From Azohydromonas aeria (GTDB taxonomy: Bacteria; Pseudomonadota; Gammaproteobacteria; Burkholderiales; Burkholderiaceae_C): a DNA stretch of 58,326 bases. The notes below the pieces were generated by a model. That model saw only the letters and a program-made list of their open reading frames with translations, ran no database searches and was not told the DNA's origin. Made by a program: the position numbers and the translations under genes. The DNA lies in assembly GCF_009760915.1 (NCBI RefSeq), contig NZ_VIDQ01000046.1:1-58326 (forward strand), written 5' to 3'. This document shows positions 49,663 to 58,326 of the stretch, in pieces (the stretch's first letter is position 1; every line of letters starts with the position of its first letter).

Positions 49663-50891
49663 CATTGGTCGGTCCGGAGACATCCTTCGAATGCCACGTG
49701 TCGGCAGGCATTGATGCCCAGCGTGGCGCATAACTGCGCCGGCCGCTCAACTTCCCACAGCGCAAGATCCGCGGCCTTGCCAAGCTCCAGGCTGCCGGTT
49801 TCGTTCGACAAGCCCAGCGCCGCGGCGGCATGGCAGGTGGCGCCGGCCAGCGCCTCGGTGGGCGTAAGCCCCAGCAGCAGGCAGCCCAGGTTCAGCGCGG
49901 CCAGGATCGAGGGCATGGGCGAAGTGCCGGGATTGCAGTCCGAGGCCAGGGCCATCGGCACGCCGGCGGCGCGCAGCTTCGCCACCGGCGGGCGCCGCGT
50001 CTCGCGCAGGAAGTGGATCGCGCCGGGCAGCAGCACCGCGACGCTGCCGCCATCGCGCAGCGCGGCAATGCCGGCGTCCGACACTTCCTCCAGGTGGTCC
50101 GCCGACAGCCCGCCGAATCGGCCGATCAGCTCGGCGCCGCCTAAGTCGGAGAGCTGCCCGGCATGCAGCTTCACGGGCAATCCCAGGTTCCGCGCCGTCT
50201 CGAACAGGCGTTCCACCTGCGCCGTGGAAAAGGCGATGCCTTCGCAGAAGGCGTCCACCGCGTCCACCAGGCCTTCGGCTGCCAGCGTGGGCAGCAGCTC
50301 GCAGCACATGGCGACGTAGTCGTCGGCGCGCCCGGCGTACTCGGGCGGCAGCGCATGCGCGCCCAGGAAACTGGTCTTGACCCGCAACGGCAGCTCGCGT
50401 CCCAGCCGCCGCGCCACGCGCAGCATGCGCGCCTCGGCTTCAGGCTCCAGGCCGTAGCCGGATTTCACTTCCAGCGTCGTCACGCCCTCGCGCATCAGGT
50501 TGCGCACGCGCGGCAGGCTTTGCGCATAAAGCTCTTCCTCGCCGGCCGCGCGCGTGGCGCGCACGGTGCTGAGGATGCCGCCGCCGCGCCGCGCGATGGC
50601 CTCGTAGCTCTCGCCGCCCAGGCGCAGCTCGAATTCCTCGCTGCGCTGCCCGGCATGCACGACGTGGGTGTGGCAGTCGATGAAGCCCGGCAGCAGCCAC
50701 GCGCCGCCGCCGTCGTGCTCCCGGGCGGCGGTGGCGCCGGCGGGCAGCGCGGCCTGCGGCCCCAGCCAGGCGATGCGCCCGCCGCGCACGGCCAGCGCGC
50801 CGTCGCGCACCGTGGCGCCGGGGTCGGCGGCCGTCAGCGGCATCAGGTGGACGTGGCGCCAGAGCGCGTCCCAGGCTGGCGCGGCACTCAT
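49662..50891 (-). CDS. hutI: Imidazolonepropionase
   Basis: A 409-residue amidohydrolase, third enzyme of histidine degradation (imidazolonepropionate to N-formimino-L-glutamate). Metal-binding histidines are in GFIDCHTHVVHAG. Other family landmarks are SGYGLEPEAEARMLRVARRL, KTSFLGAHALPPEYAGR, KLHAGQLSDLGGAEL and SDCNPGTSPMPSILAALNLG. It follows hutH with a 4-nt gap, the last gene of the hut unit, and ends at the bidirectional terminator. Confidence 0.96.
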   Translation of the reverse strand: MSAAPAWDALWRHVHLMPLTAADPGATVRDGALAVRGGRIAWLGPQAALPAGATAAREHDGGGAWLLPGFIDCHTHVVHAGQRSEEFELRLGGESYEAIARRGGGILSTVRATRAAGEEELYAQSLPRVRNLMREGVTTLEVKSGYGLEPEAEARMLRVARRLGRELPLRVKTSFLGAHALPPEYAGRADDYVAMCCELLPTLAAEGLVDAVDAFCEGIAFSTAQVERLFETARNLGLPVKLHAGQLSDLGGAELIGRFGGLSADHLEEVSDAGIAALRDGGSVAVLLPGAIHFLRETRRPPVAKLRAAGVPMALASDCNPGTSPMPSILAALNLGCLLLGLTPTEALAGATCHAAAALGLSNETGSLELGKAADLALWEVERPAQLCATLGINACRHVAFEGCLRTDQ

Positions 50892-50895
50892 GGCG

Positions 50896-52431
50896 TCAAT
50901 CGCTCCAGAGCGCGCCGAGCACGCCGGGCAGCGCCTGCGACACCGCGCCCTGCAGCAGCAGCGCGCGCGCCGCTTCCATCTCGGGCGCCAGCAGCCGGTC
51001 GCGGTCGTAGTGCCGCACCTGCGTGCGCAGCAGCGCGCGCAGCGCCTCCAGCGGCTCGGAACTGGTCAATGGCTGGTGGAAATCCACGCCCTGCGCCGCG
51101 CACAGCCACTCGATGGCGACGATGGTGGCGCTGTTGAGCGCCATTTCCTGCAGCCGCCGCGCCGCGAAGGTGGCCATGCTGACGTGGTCCTCCTGGTTGG
51201 CGGAGGTGGGCAGGCTGTCCACGCTGGCCGGGTGCGCCAGCGACTTGTTCTCCGAGGCCAGCGCCGCGGCCGTGACGTGGGCGATCATGAACCCGGAATT
51301 CAGCCCCGCGTCGCGCACCAGGAAGGGCGGCAGCCCGGAGAGGTTCGAGTCGATGAGCAGCGCGATGCGGCGCTCGGCCAGCGCGCCGATCTCGGCCACC
51401 GCCAGCGCGACCTGGTCCGCGGTGAAGGCCACCGGCTCGGCGTGGAAGTTGCCCCCCGAGAGCGCCTCGTCGCCGAACAGCAGCGGGTTGTCGGTGACGG
51501 CGTTGGCCTCCACCGCCAGCGTGCGCGCGGCCTGCAGCAGCAGGTCGCGGCAGGCGCCCATGACCTGCGGCTGGCAGCGCAGCGAGTACGGGTCCTGCAC
51601 GCGCTCGTCGGCCACCAGGTGCGAGCGCCGGATCGCGCTGCCGGCGAGCAGCGCGCGGTAGGCGCGCGCCAGCGCGATCTGCCCGGGCTGGCCGCGCACG
51701 GCGTGGATGCGCGCGTCGAAGGGCGCGTCGCTGCCGCGCGCGGCGTCCACCGACAGCGCGCCCACCGCCACCGCGGCTTCGAGCACCCGCTGCGCCAGGA
51801 ACAGCCCGTGCAGCGCCAGCGCGGTGGACACCTGCGTGCCGTTGATCAGCGCCAGCCCTTCCTTGGGCGCCAGCGCCAGCGGCGCCAGGCCCGCGGCCTG
51901 CAGCGCCGCGCCGGCCGGGCGGCGCACGCCGTCCATGCGCACCTCGCCCTCGCCCATGAGCGCCAGCGTCATGTGCGCCAGCGGCGCGAGATCCCCTGAG
52001 GCGCCGACGCTGCCCTTGGCCGGGATGCAGGGCGTGATGCCGGCATTGAGCAGCGCCAGCAGCGACTCGATCACCACCGGCCGCACGCCGGAGAAGCCGC
52101 GCGCCAGGCTCGCCGCCTTGGTGGCCAGCACCAGCCGCACCACGGGCTCGGGCAGGTCCTCGCCCGTGCCCACGGCGTGCGACAGGATCAGGTTGCGCTG
52201 CAGCTGCGCCAGCTGGTCGTCGGGGATGTGCGTGTGCGCGAGCTTGCCGAAGCCGGTGTTGATGCCGTAGGCCGGCGCGCCGTGGGCCAGCAGCGCGTCC
52301 ACGGCCGCGGCCGAGGCGCGCACTGGCGCCCAGGCGCCTTCGGGCAGGGTGACGCGTGCCGGGGCGCGCCACAGGCGGCGCCAGGTGTCGAGCGCCACGG
52401 CGCCGGGTTCGAGCAGCAGGTCGTCGGTCAA
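50896..52431 (-). CDS. hutH: Histidine ammonia-lyase
   Basis: A 511-residue enzyme that deaminates L-histidine to urocanate. The autocatalytic MIO cofactor triad Ala-Ser-Gly is at 144-146 in KGSVGASGDLAPLAHMTLAL. Also present are YGINTGFGKLAHTHIPDDQL, NGTQVSTALALHGLFLAQRV, ALSGGNFHAEPVAFTADQVA and DSLPTSANQEDHVSMATFAA. It begins 16 nt after hutU and ends 4 nt before hutI, so the three are one operon. No hutC repressor gene or hutG/hutF is visible beside it. Confidence 0.97.
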   Translation of the reverse strand: MTDDLLLEPGAVALDTWRRLWRAPARVTLPEGAWAPVRASAAAVDALLAHGAPAYGINTGFGKLAHTHIPDDQLAQLQRNLILSHAVGTGEDLPEPVVRLVLATKAASLARGFSGVRPVVIESLLALLNAGITPCIPAKGSVGASGDLAPLAHMTLALMGEGEVRMDGVRRPAGAALQAAGLAPLALAPKEGLALINGTQVSTALALHGLFLAQRVLEAAVAVGALSVDAARGSDAPFDARIHAVRGQPGQIALARAYRALLAGSAIRRSHLVADERVQDPYSLRCQPQVMGACRDLLLQAARTLAVEANAVTDNPLLFGDEALSGGNFHAEPVAFTADQVALAVAEIGALAERRIALLIDSNLSGLPPFLVRDAGLNSGFMIAHVTAAALASENKSLAHPASVDSLPTSANQEDHVSMATFAARRLQEMALNSATIVAIEWLCAAQGVDFHQPLTSSEPLEALRALLRTQVRHYDRDRLLAPEMEAARALLLQGAVSQALPGVLGALWSD

Positions 52432-52447
52432 GGCGGGGCTTTCCGTG

Positions 52448-54139
<1,692 letters not shown>

Positions 54140-54163
54140 GGCGCTCTCCCGGTGGGCGGGGGG

Positions 54164-54703
54164 TTACTGCAGCGGCAGGCTCAGGCGCAGCTGCACGAAG
54201 TCGATGGCCGGATTGGGGCTGGCCAGGCCGGCGTTGGAGAAGTGTTGATAGCGCAACGACACGTCCATGCCGCCGGCGCTGCGCCAGCCCACGCCGAGGT
54301 GGTCGCCGAAGGTGAGGTTGCTGCCCGGCTGCTTGTCCACCGTGCGAAAGCGCGGCGAGAACACGTTGGCGCCGATGCCGGCCTCGGCAAAGAAGCCGCG
54401 CCGCTCGCCGCTGCCCCACCAGCGCAGCACCGGCGTGTAGCCGAACTGGGTGAAGTTCTCCCGCCCTTCGGGCACGTCGGCACGCAGGCGGCCGAGCGCG
54501 ATGTCGTGGTAGCCGGTGAGCAGCCCCGAGCCCAGCGGGCGCGACCAGGACCAGTCCCAGTTCAGCCCGATGGTCAGGGCGCGGGTGTCCGACTGCTTGC
54601 CGAGCTGGACGAAGGCGTGGTCGGGTTGCCATGGCGACGAGTCGCCGGGGGCGGCCAGCGCCGCAGCCGGTGCCAGCACGAGCGTGGCCATCAAATGACG
54701 CAT
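54164..54703 (-). CDS. PagL-like lipid A 3-O-deacylase
   Basis: A 179-residue outer-membrane beta-barrel enzyme. GGGAGA 7 nt before the ATG at 54703 selects this start. A signal peptide (MRHLMATLVLAPAAALA) is followed by amphipathic strands and the active-site segment LRYQHFSNAGLASPNPAIDF, which carries the His-x-Ser pair of PagL. The acidic residue 14 after the His is Asp, where P. aeruginosa PagL has Glu140. Expected role: removing the 3-O acyl chain from lipid A in the outer membrane. It ends with a Phe-poor strand (VQLRLSLPLQ) instead of a terminal aromatic. Confidence 0.8.
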   Translation of the reverse strand: MRHLMATLVLAPAAALAAPGDSSPWQPDHAFVQLGKQSDTRALTIGLNWDWSWSRPLGSGLLTGYHDIALGRLRADVPEGRENFTQFGYTPVLRWWGSGERRGFFAEAGIGANVFSPRFRTVDKQPGSNLTFGDHLGVGWRSAGGMDVSLRYQHFSNAGLASPNPAIDFVQLRLSLPLQ

Positions 54704-54814
54704 CCGAGATTCTCCCATTGCGGTTGCGGCGGCAACCTCCTGCCGCCCATGGGAGCACGATAGCTCAGACCGCGTGCCTGTGCCCCGCGCCGGCTCGATG
54801 ATCGGCGGCCGCGC

Positions 54815-55027
54815 TCAGTCCAGCAGCTCGATGTCGCGGCTTTCCACGAAGCGCTGCCAGTCGGCGCGCGGCATGGCGGTGCTGCCGCGGTAGTCGCCGT
54901 CGTGCCAGCTCAGCGTGACGTCGTCGTCGCCCTCGTCGTACTGCACCGGGCCGGGTCGGATGGCCAGGGCCGGGCCGTCGCCCTCGCGGTACTCGACCTG
55001 GCCCGTGATGCGCGCGTTCCTGCTCAT
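54815..55027 (-). CDS. Small hypothetical protein (70 aa)
   Basis: A 70-residue acidic protein (MSRNARITGQVEYREGDGPA; DDDVTLSWHDGDYRGSTAMP; WQRFVESRDIELLD). GCAAGGAGTCGCC precedes the ATG at 55027. Beta-rich and soluble by appearance, it contains no recognised domain, though similar short proteins are common in Burkholderiales. It stands alone between the PagL-like and alcohol dehydrogenase genes, all on the minus strand. Confidence 0.65.
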   Translation of the reverse strand: MSRNARITGQVEYREGDGPALAIRPGPVQYDEGDDDVTLSWHDGDYRGSTAMPRADWQRFVESRDIELLD

Positions 55028-55120
55028 GGCGACTCCTTGCCGAAAGGAAAGGGCAACGATAGCAACCGGGGATAGCCCGGGCCCCAAACCCGCGGTGCCC
55101 ACCGGGGCAAGGAGGGCGCT

Positions 55121-56137
55121 TCAGTCGAAGTCGGCGTCCAGCACCACGCGGTAGCGGGCCTTGCCCGCGCGCAGGTGCGCCAGCGCGTCGTTGACACCGC
55201 TCATCGGGAAGCGCTCGACCAGCGCCTCGACGCGGTGGCGCGCGGCGAAGTCGAGCATGGCCTCGATGGCGGTGCGCGAGCCCGTGGGTGAGCCCGACAC
55301 GCTCTTGGCGCCGCCGATGAGCGTGAAGGCCGACACCGCGATGGGCTGCGGCACCGCGCCCACGACGTGCAGGCGTCCGCGTGGCGCCAGGGTGGCCATC
55401 AGCGCCTCCCAGTCCAGCGCGGCATTGGCGGTGTAGATGATCAGGTCCAGCGTGCCGGCGATCTCCGCCAGCGCCGCGGGGTCGGCACCGTCCACCACCT
55501 CGTGCGCGCCCAGGCGCCGCGCCTCGGCATGCTTGGACTCGCTGGAAGTGAAGGCCGTCACCGCGCAGCCCCAGGCCCGCGCGAACTGCAGCGCCAGGTG
55601 GCCGAGCCCGCCGATGCCCACCACGCCCACGCGCGCCGTGGGCGGCAGGCGCAGGTCGTGCAGCGGCGAGAACACCGTGATGCCGCCGCACAGCAGCGGC
55701 CCGGCGCTGGCCGGATCCAGCGCGGTGGGCAGCGGCACCACCCAGGCCCAGTGCGCGCGCACACGCTCGGCGAACGCGCCGGGACGGCCGACGATGGTGG
55801 GCTGCGCCTGCGGGCACAACTGCTGGTCGCCGCCCAGGCACCAGCGGCAGTGCATGCAGCTCGACGCCGTCCAGCCCAGGCCCACGCGCTGGCCGATGTC
55901 CAGGCCCAGCGCCTCCTCGCCCAGCGCCACCACGCGGCCCACCGCCTCGTGCCCGGGCACGAAGGGCCAGCGCGTCTGCCCCCATTCGTCGTCGAGCATG
56001 GACAGGTCGGAGTGGCACAGGCCGCAGTGCTCGACGGCGATTTCCACCTCCTGCGGCTCCAGCGGACCCGGGTCGAAGCTGTAGCGCTGCAGCGGCTGTC
56101 CGGCCGCATGCGCGGCCCAGGCGGAGATCAGGGTCAT
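55121..56137 (-). CDS. Zinc-dependent NAD(P) alcohol dehydrogenase
   Basis: A 338-residue medium-chain dehydrogenase of the cinnamyl-alcohol/YahK type. Catalytic zinc ligands are in EHCGLCHSDLSMLDDEWG (Cys) and PGHEAVGRVVALG (His-Glu). The structural zinc cysteines are in SSCMHCRWCLGGDQQLC, and the Rossmann motif is VGVVGIGGLGHLALQFARAW. It reversibly oxidises primary alcohols and aldehydes; the physiological substrate is unknown. The preceding 563 bp contain no clear gene, so it has its own promoter there. Confidence 0.93.
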   Translation of the reverse strand: MTLISAWAAHAAGQPLQRYSFDPGPLEPQEVEIAVEHCGLCHSDLSMLDDEWGQTRWPFVPGHEAVGRVVALGEEALGLDIGQRVGLGWTASSCMHCRWCLGGDQQLCPQAQPTIVGRPGAFAERVRAHWAWVVPLPTALDPASAGPLLCGGITVFSPLHDLRLPPTARVGVVGIGGLGHLALQFARAWGCAVTAFTSSESKHAEARRLGAHEVVDGADPAALAEIAGTLDLIIYTANAALDWEALMATLAPRGRLHVVGAVPQPIAVSAFTLIGGAKSVSGSPTGSRTAIEAMLDFAARHRVEALVERFPMSGVNDALAHLRAGKARYRVVLDADFD

Positions 56138-56700
56138 GTCGGCGCTCGGGAAAAGGCAGGGACGCCCGCTGCGGCAACGGCCGTACCCGGCGGTGGCATG
56201 CCTGGCATGGAGACCATCGCGCCCCGCGGCGTCGCGCTACGCATCGAGCGTCGCTCCCCGAAGGGGTTTCGAACCGTTCCACGGCACCTCGCAGCCATTT
56301 GAGCCGGCGCCGGTTTGCCGTGGCGCCCATCGCCGGAACGTCCAAAACGGCAATTGCGAACTAACAACCCAGCGTTTGGCGTGGTGGCGGCTTCGTCGAG
56401 AGATGTTTTGTGATGCCAGCGTTTTGGTGGCGGGCTGTCCGTGTCAGGAGAAAAGCAATGAAGGGAGGAAGGTGTGTGTGAGGTCATGCTCAGGGCATTA
56501 CCGGGATGTCGCCTTCTCCAGGACTCGTGTACTGTGCAACGCCAGGTTGTTAGTTCGAAAACGAGGGCCGGACACCGCTTTTGACTGCATGAATGGCGTG
56601 ACACTCGGCCGACATGTGTACGGTTGCCGGCTTTCAGGCAGTTCCCGCGTTCGAAGCGGGCTGCCCCCTTGACAATGGAAACGCACTGGAAGGCGCGCTC
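56138..56700. other. 563-bp intergenic stretch with a long inverted repeat
   Basis: No supportable gene on either strand; the open frames have atypical composition. The centre (about 56340-56640) is lower in GC than the neighbourhood. It is bounded by inverted 13-bp arms described separately. It should contain the promoter of the minus-strand alcohol dehydrogenase and that of the plus-strand small gene at 56701. Confidence 0.5.
56357..56557. repeat. Inverted repeat, arms 13 bp apart by 175 bp
   Basis: CGAACTAACAACC (56357-56369) and GGTTGTTAGTTCG (56545-56557) are perfect reverse complements. Extending outward to AACGC gives about 20 bp with two mismatches. Inside the left arm's flank is a direct repeat, CCAGCGTTTGGCG at 56368 and CCAGCGTTTTGGTGG at about 56418. 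The element contains no gene. It could be a small non-autonomous mobile element or a decayed insertion. Confidence 0.6.
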
Positions 56701-56988
56701 ATGACCAAGGACACGACCACACGGATCAAGGACAACGGCCTTCGTTACGCCAGCAAGGTGTCGGGCTCCCCCTTCAGCGGGCGGGGTCAGACGCGCTCCT
56801 GCTTCAAGTGCGGCCAGCACCGCTCGGCCGACCAGTTGCAGAGCCAGCGCCTGCTGGGCCGCGTGCACATGGTGTGCAAGCCCTCGTGCAAGGCGCTGGC
56901 GCTGGCAATTGCCGCCGGCACGTTGCCGCAGCCCGAAGCCGCCGCGGCGCTGGACGTCGCCACAGCCTTGCCCGACACGCCGGCCTGA
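56701..56988 (+). CDS. Small zinc-ribbon-like protein (95 aa)
   Basis: A 95-residue protein (MTKDTTTRIKDNGLRYASKV; GSPFSGRGQTRSCFKCGQHR; LLGRVHMVCKPSCKALALAI). The CxxC and C-x3-C pair (FKCGQ...CKPSC) spaced by about 29 residues suggests a metal-binding ribbon. GGAAGGCGCGCTC precedes the ATG. The start at 56701 is preferred to an upstream ATG at 56614. The function is unknown; possibly a nucleic-acid-binding or stress protein. Confidence 0.65.
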   Translation: MTKDTTTRIKDNGLRYASKVSGSPFSGRGQTRSCFKCGQHRSADQLQSQRLLGRVHMVCKPSCKALALAIAAGTLPQPEAAAALDVATALPDTPA

Positions 56989-57049
56989 GCCGCCGGCCGC
57001 CCGCCCCGGGCTCCGCAAAGGCATTCCACCGGCAGCACACGCCGCCGCT

Positions 57050-57622
57050 TCAGCCCGGCGGAGAACCTTCCTGTTGCCGTGCCGGCATGCCGGCGCTTCC
57101 AGCCCCGGCCCCGGCCGCTTCCGCAACGCAGCGCACCGCGTCGCCGACCCGGACGCGCCCGCCACGCAGCACGCGCGCGGTGACGCCGCCGTGGCCGCGC
57201 ATCGCGGCGTAACCGCCCGGGCCCAGCACTTCTTCCATGCGCGAGCAGGGCTCACACGGGCCCGTCACTTCCAGCTCGACTTCGTCGCCCAGCCACAGCC
57301 GCAGCGGCACCACGGGCAGCGGGCTGCGCGCGGCCGCCAGGTTCAGGCCCGACACCACCAGGTTGCGCCGCAGCAGCGACGCATCGGGCAACGGCCGATT
57401 CAATAGCGACGCCAGTACCGGCAGGTGCTCGGCCTGGATCAGCGTCACCTGGCGCCGCCCGCCACCTCGCCCGGCGGCGCTGCGGTCGCCCTGCAGTCCG
57501 CGCCCGGCCAGCGCCAGGGTGTCGGCGACGTGGACTGCCGCCGTGCCCCGGGCCGGGCGCAGCCAGATCGCCTCCAGCCGACCCGGGCCCGGCACGCGAG
57601 CCACCAGCTCGCGCAGCAGCAT
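57050..57622 (-). CDS. MOSC domain-containing protein
   Basis: A 190-residue MOSC (molybdenum cofactor sulfurase C-terminal) protein. It begins MLLRELVARVPGPGRLEAIW and has QGDRSAAGRGGGRRQVTLIQ, then NLVVSGLNLAAARSPLPVVP, and the cysteine motif VTGPCEPCSRMEEVLGPGG. MOSC domains bind sulfur carried on the conserved cysteine and serve molybdenum-linked processes. The start is one base after the stop of the preceding gene (TGACATG), so the two are co-transcribed. Molybdoenzymes elsewhere in the window are a compatible context. Confidence 0.9.
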   Translation of the reverse strand: MLLRELVARVPGPGRLEAIWLRPARGTAAVHVADTLALAGRGLQGDRSAAGRGGGRRQVTLIQAEHLPVLASLLNRPLPDASLLRRNLVVSGLNLAAARSPLPVVPLRLWLGDEVELEVTGPCEPCSRMEEVLGPGGYAAMRGHGGVTARVLRGGRVRVGDAVRCVAEAAGAGAGSAGMPARQQEGSPPG

Positions 57623-57623
57623 G

Positions 57624-58326
57624 TCAGGCCTGCGGCGTCTCGCCGCTGCCTTGCGGGACTGCGGGCGCGGCATCCGGCGCCGGACTGCCCACGGCGCCTT
57701 CCGCAGCCGGTGCCGGCGCCGCGGCAGCGTGCTCGGCAGTGGCGGGCGCCTCGGCCTTGCGCTCGGGGCGGCGCTGACCGGCTTGTCCCGGGGCGCCGTC
57801 GCGCCGGCCGCCCTCGCCACGCGGCCCCGGCGCGCCGCCCTCGCGGCGCGGACGGTCCTCGCGCGGCGGCAGGGCGGGACGTTCACGCGCCTCTTGCCGG
57901 GCCTGTGCCAGCTGCGCCTCCAGCGCCTCGGGCTTGATGCCCTTGAGCACGCAGAAATTGGGCAGCGACAGCGTAGTGCGCTCGAAGTCGCGCAGCAGCG
58001 TCGCGCGGGCGCGGCGTTCCGGGTCCATCTCGCGGATCGGCGCCTCGGCCTCGCGGCGCGGCGCGTCGAAGCGCTCGCCACGCTGCTCGCGATGCTCACC
58101 GCGCGGCTGCGGCGGCGCGCCGTCGGCGCGGCGTGGTTCCATCCCGGGGCGGCCACCTTCGCGCTCGCGGCGCGGGCCGCGGTCGTCGCGGCCGCGCGGC
58201 GGCTGGCCGCCGGCCGGAGCGCCATCCTGGCGCCGAGGCTGTCCCTGCGGTTGCGGGCGGCGCTCACCGCGCTCGGCATTCCCGGGCCGGCCACCTTCGG
58301 CGTGGCGCGGCGGGCGCTGCTCGCCG
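57624..58326 (-). CDS. Basic disordered RNA-associated protein, C-terminal part (5' end outside window)
   Basis: The frame is open to the right edge, so only the C-terminal ~233 residues are seen. It is rich in Arg, Gly, Glu and Pro (RRPQPQGQPRRQDGAPAGGQ; PPRGRDDRGPRREREGGRPG). One ordered-looking element is RATLLRDFERTTLSLPNFCV followed by LKGIKPEALEAQLAQARQEA. This arrangement resembles the C-terminal tail of some betaproteobacterial ProQ/FinO RNA chaperones, but the FinO domain itself would lie outside the window, so the assignment is tentative. It could also be the tail of an RNA helicase. An internal ATG at 58142 is probably not the start. Confidence 0.5.
   Translation of the reverse strand, partial: GEQRPPRHAEGGRPGNAERGERRPQPQGQPRRQDGAPAGGQPPRGRDDRGPRREREGGRPGMEPRRADGAPPQPRGEHREQRGERFDAPRREAEAPIREMDPERRARATLLRDFERTTLSLPNFCVLKGIKPEALEAQLAQARQEARERPALPPREDRPRREGGAPGPRGEGGRRDGAPGQAGQRRPERKAEAPATAEHAAAAPAPAAEGAVGSPAPDAAPAVPQGSGETPQA

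Noticed and set aside
56350..56564. Possible integron attC site or cassette in the low-GC gap
   Set aside because: The arms resemble part of an attC core (GTTTGGC, AACAACC), but the ~175-bp interior is not palindromic and no integrase gene is near.
56136..56672. A 178-residue plus-strand frame within the long intergenic gap
   Set aside because: No ribosome-binding site and no recognisable domain. The frame crosses the inverted-repeat element and starts inside the 5' end of the alcohol dehydrogenase gene.

Overview
The window is a very GC-rich (roughly 70 percent or more by eye), densely packed stretch of bacterial chromosome. The gene repertoire points to the Betaproteobacteria, order Burkholderiales. 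The clues are a respiratory Fdh operon with a TorD-like chaperone and a small Tat protein, the hut genes, kynureninase, DUF2339/DUF3999 paired genes, PEP-CTERM proteins and QseBC-like regulators. That placement is an inference from gene content and composition; no rRNA or tRNA gene is present to confirm it.

Layout. 1-6.2 kb: a 3'-truncated cyclic-nucleotide-binding protein with a FliG-like tail, a sorbosone dehydrogenase-like protein, DUF1428, a CHRD protein and an OmpR/QseC-type two-component pair. 6.2-7.1 kb: an AT-richer scar with a degraded vapBC pair and a 45-residue membrane protein. 7.1-9.4 kb: one long reading frame holding two PEP-CTERM proteins joined without a stop codon. 9.7-16.8 kb: a formate dehydrogenase operon (chaperone, small Tat protein, Mo catalytic subunit, Fe-S subunit, small lipoprotein, cytochrome b subunit, and two low-complexity exported proteins). 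16.9-21.0 kb: a DUF1622 membrane protein, a DsbG-like thioredoxin-fold protein, an orphan histidine kinase divergent from a small SUOX-fold protein, and a Mut7-C protein.

21.1-30.9 kb is the most striking region. It is a three-gene cassette: TIR-nSTAND-WD40, SIR2-like-TIR and nSTAND-WD40. Both large proteins carry 14 WD blades and the same C-terminal tail. The SIR2-like domain lacks the expected catalytic Asn and His. This looks like an NTPase-gated, NAD-targeting sensor/effector system, plausibly anti-phage, though that role is inferred.

30.9-34.8 kb: an Lrp regulator, a PfpI-family protein, DUF2630, an orphan MbcA/ParS-type antitoxin, a hypothetical with a DHH-like motif, and a HigBA-type toxin-antitoxin pair behind a palindromic operator. 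34.8-44.5 kb: an anion transporter, a large secreted lipoprotein, an EF-hand lipoprotein, DUF3999-DUF2339 and kynureninase. 44.6-49.6 kb: an SbmA/YddA-like ABC exporter and a run of small, less GC-rich genes ended by a clear intrinsic terminator. 49.7-54.7 kb: the histidine degradation genes hutU-hutH-hutI preceded by a PagL-like lipid A deacylase. 54.8-58.3 kb: a small hypothetical, a zinc alcohol dehydrogenase, a 560-bp non-coding stretch with a long inverted repeat, a small zinc-ribbon-like protein, a MOSC protein and the C-terminal part of a basic disordered protein that may be ProQ/FinO-like.

The long reading frames antisense to real genes are a by-product of the high GC content and were not annotated.
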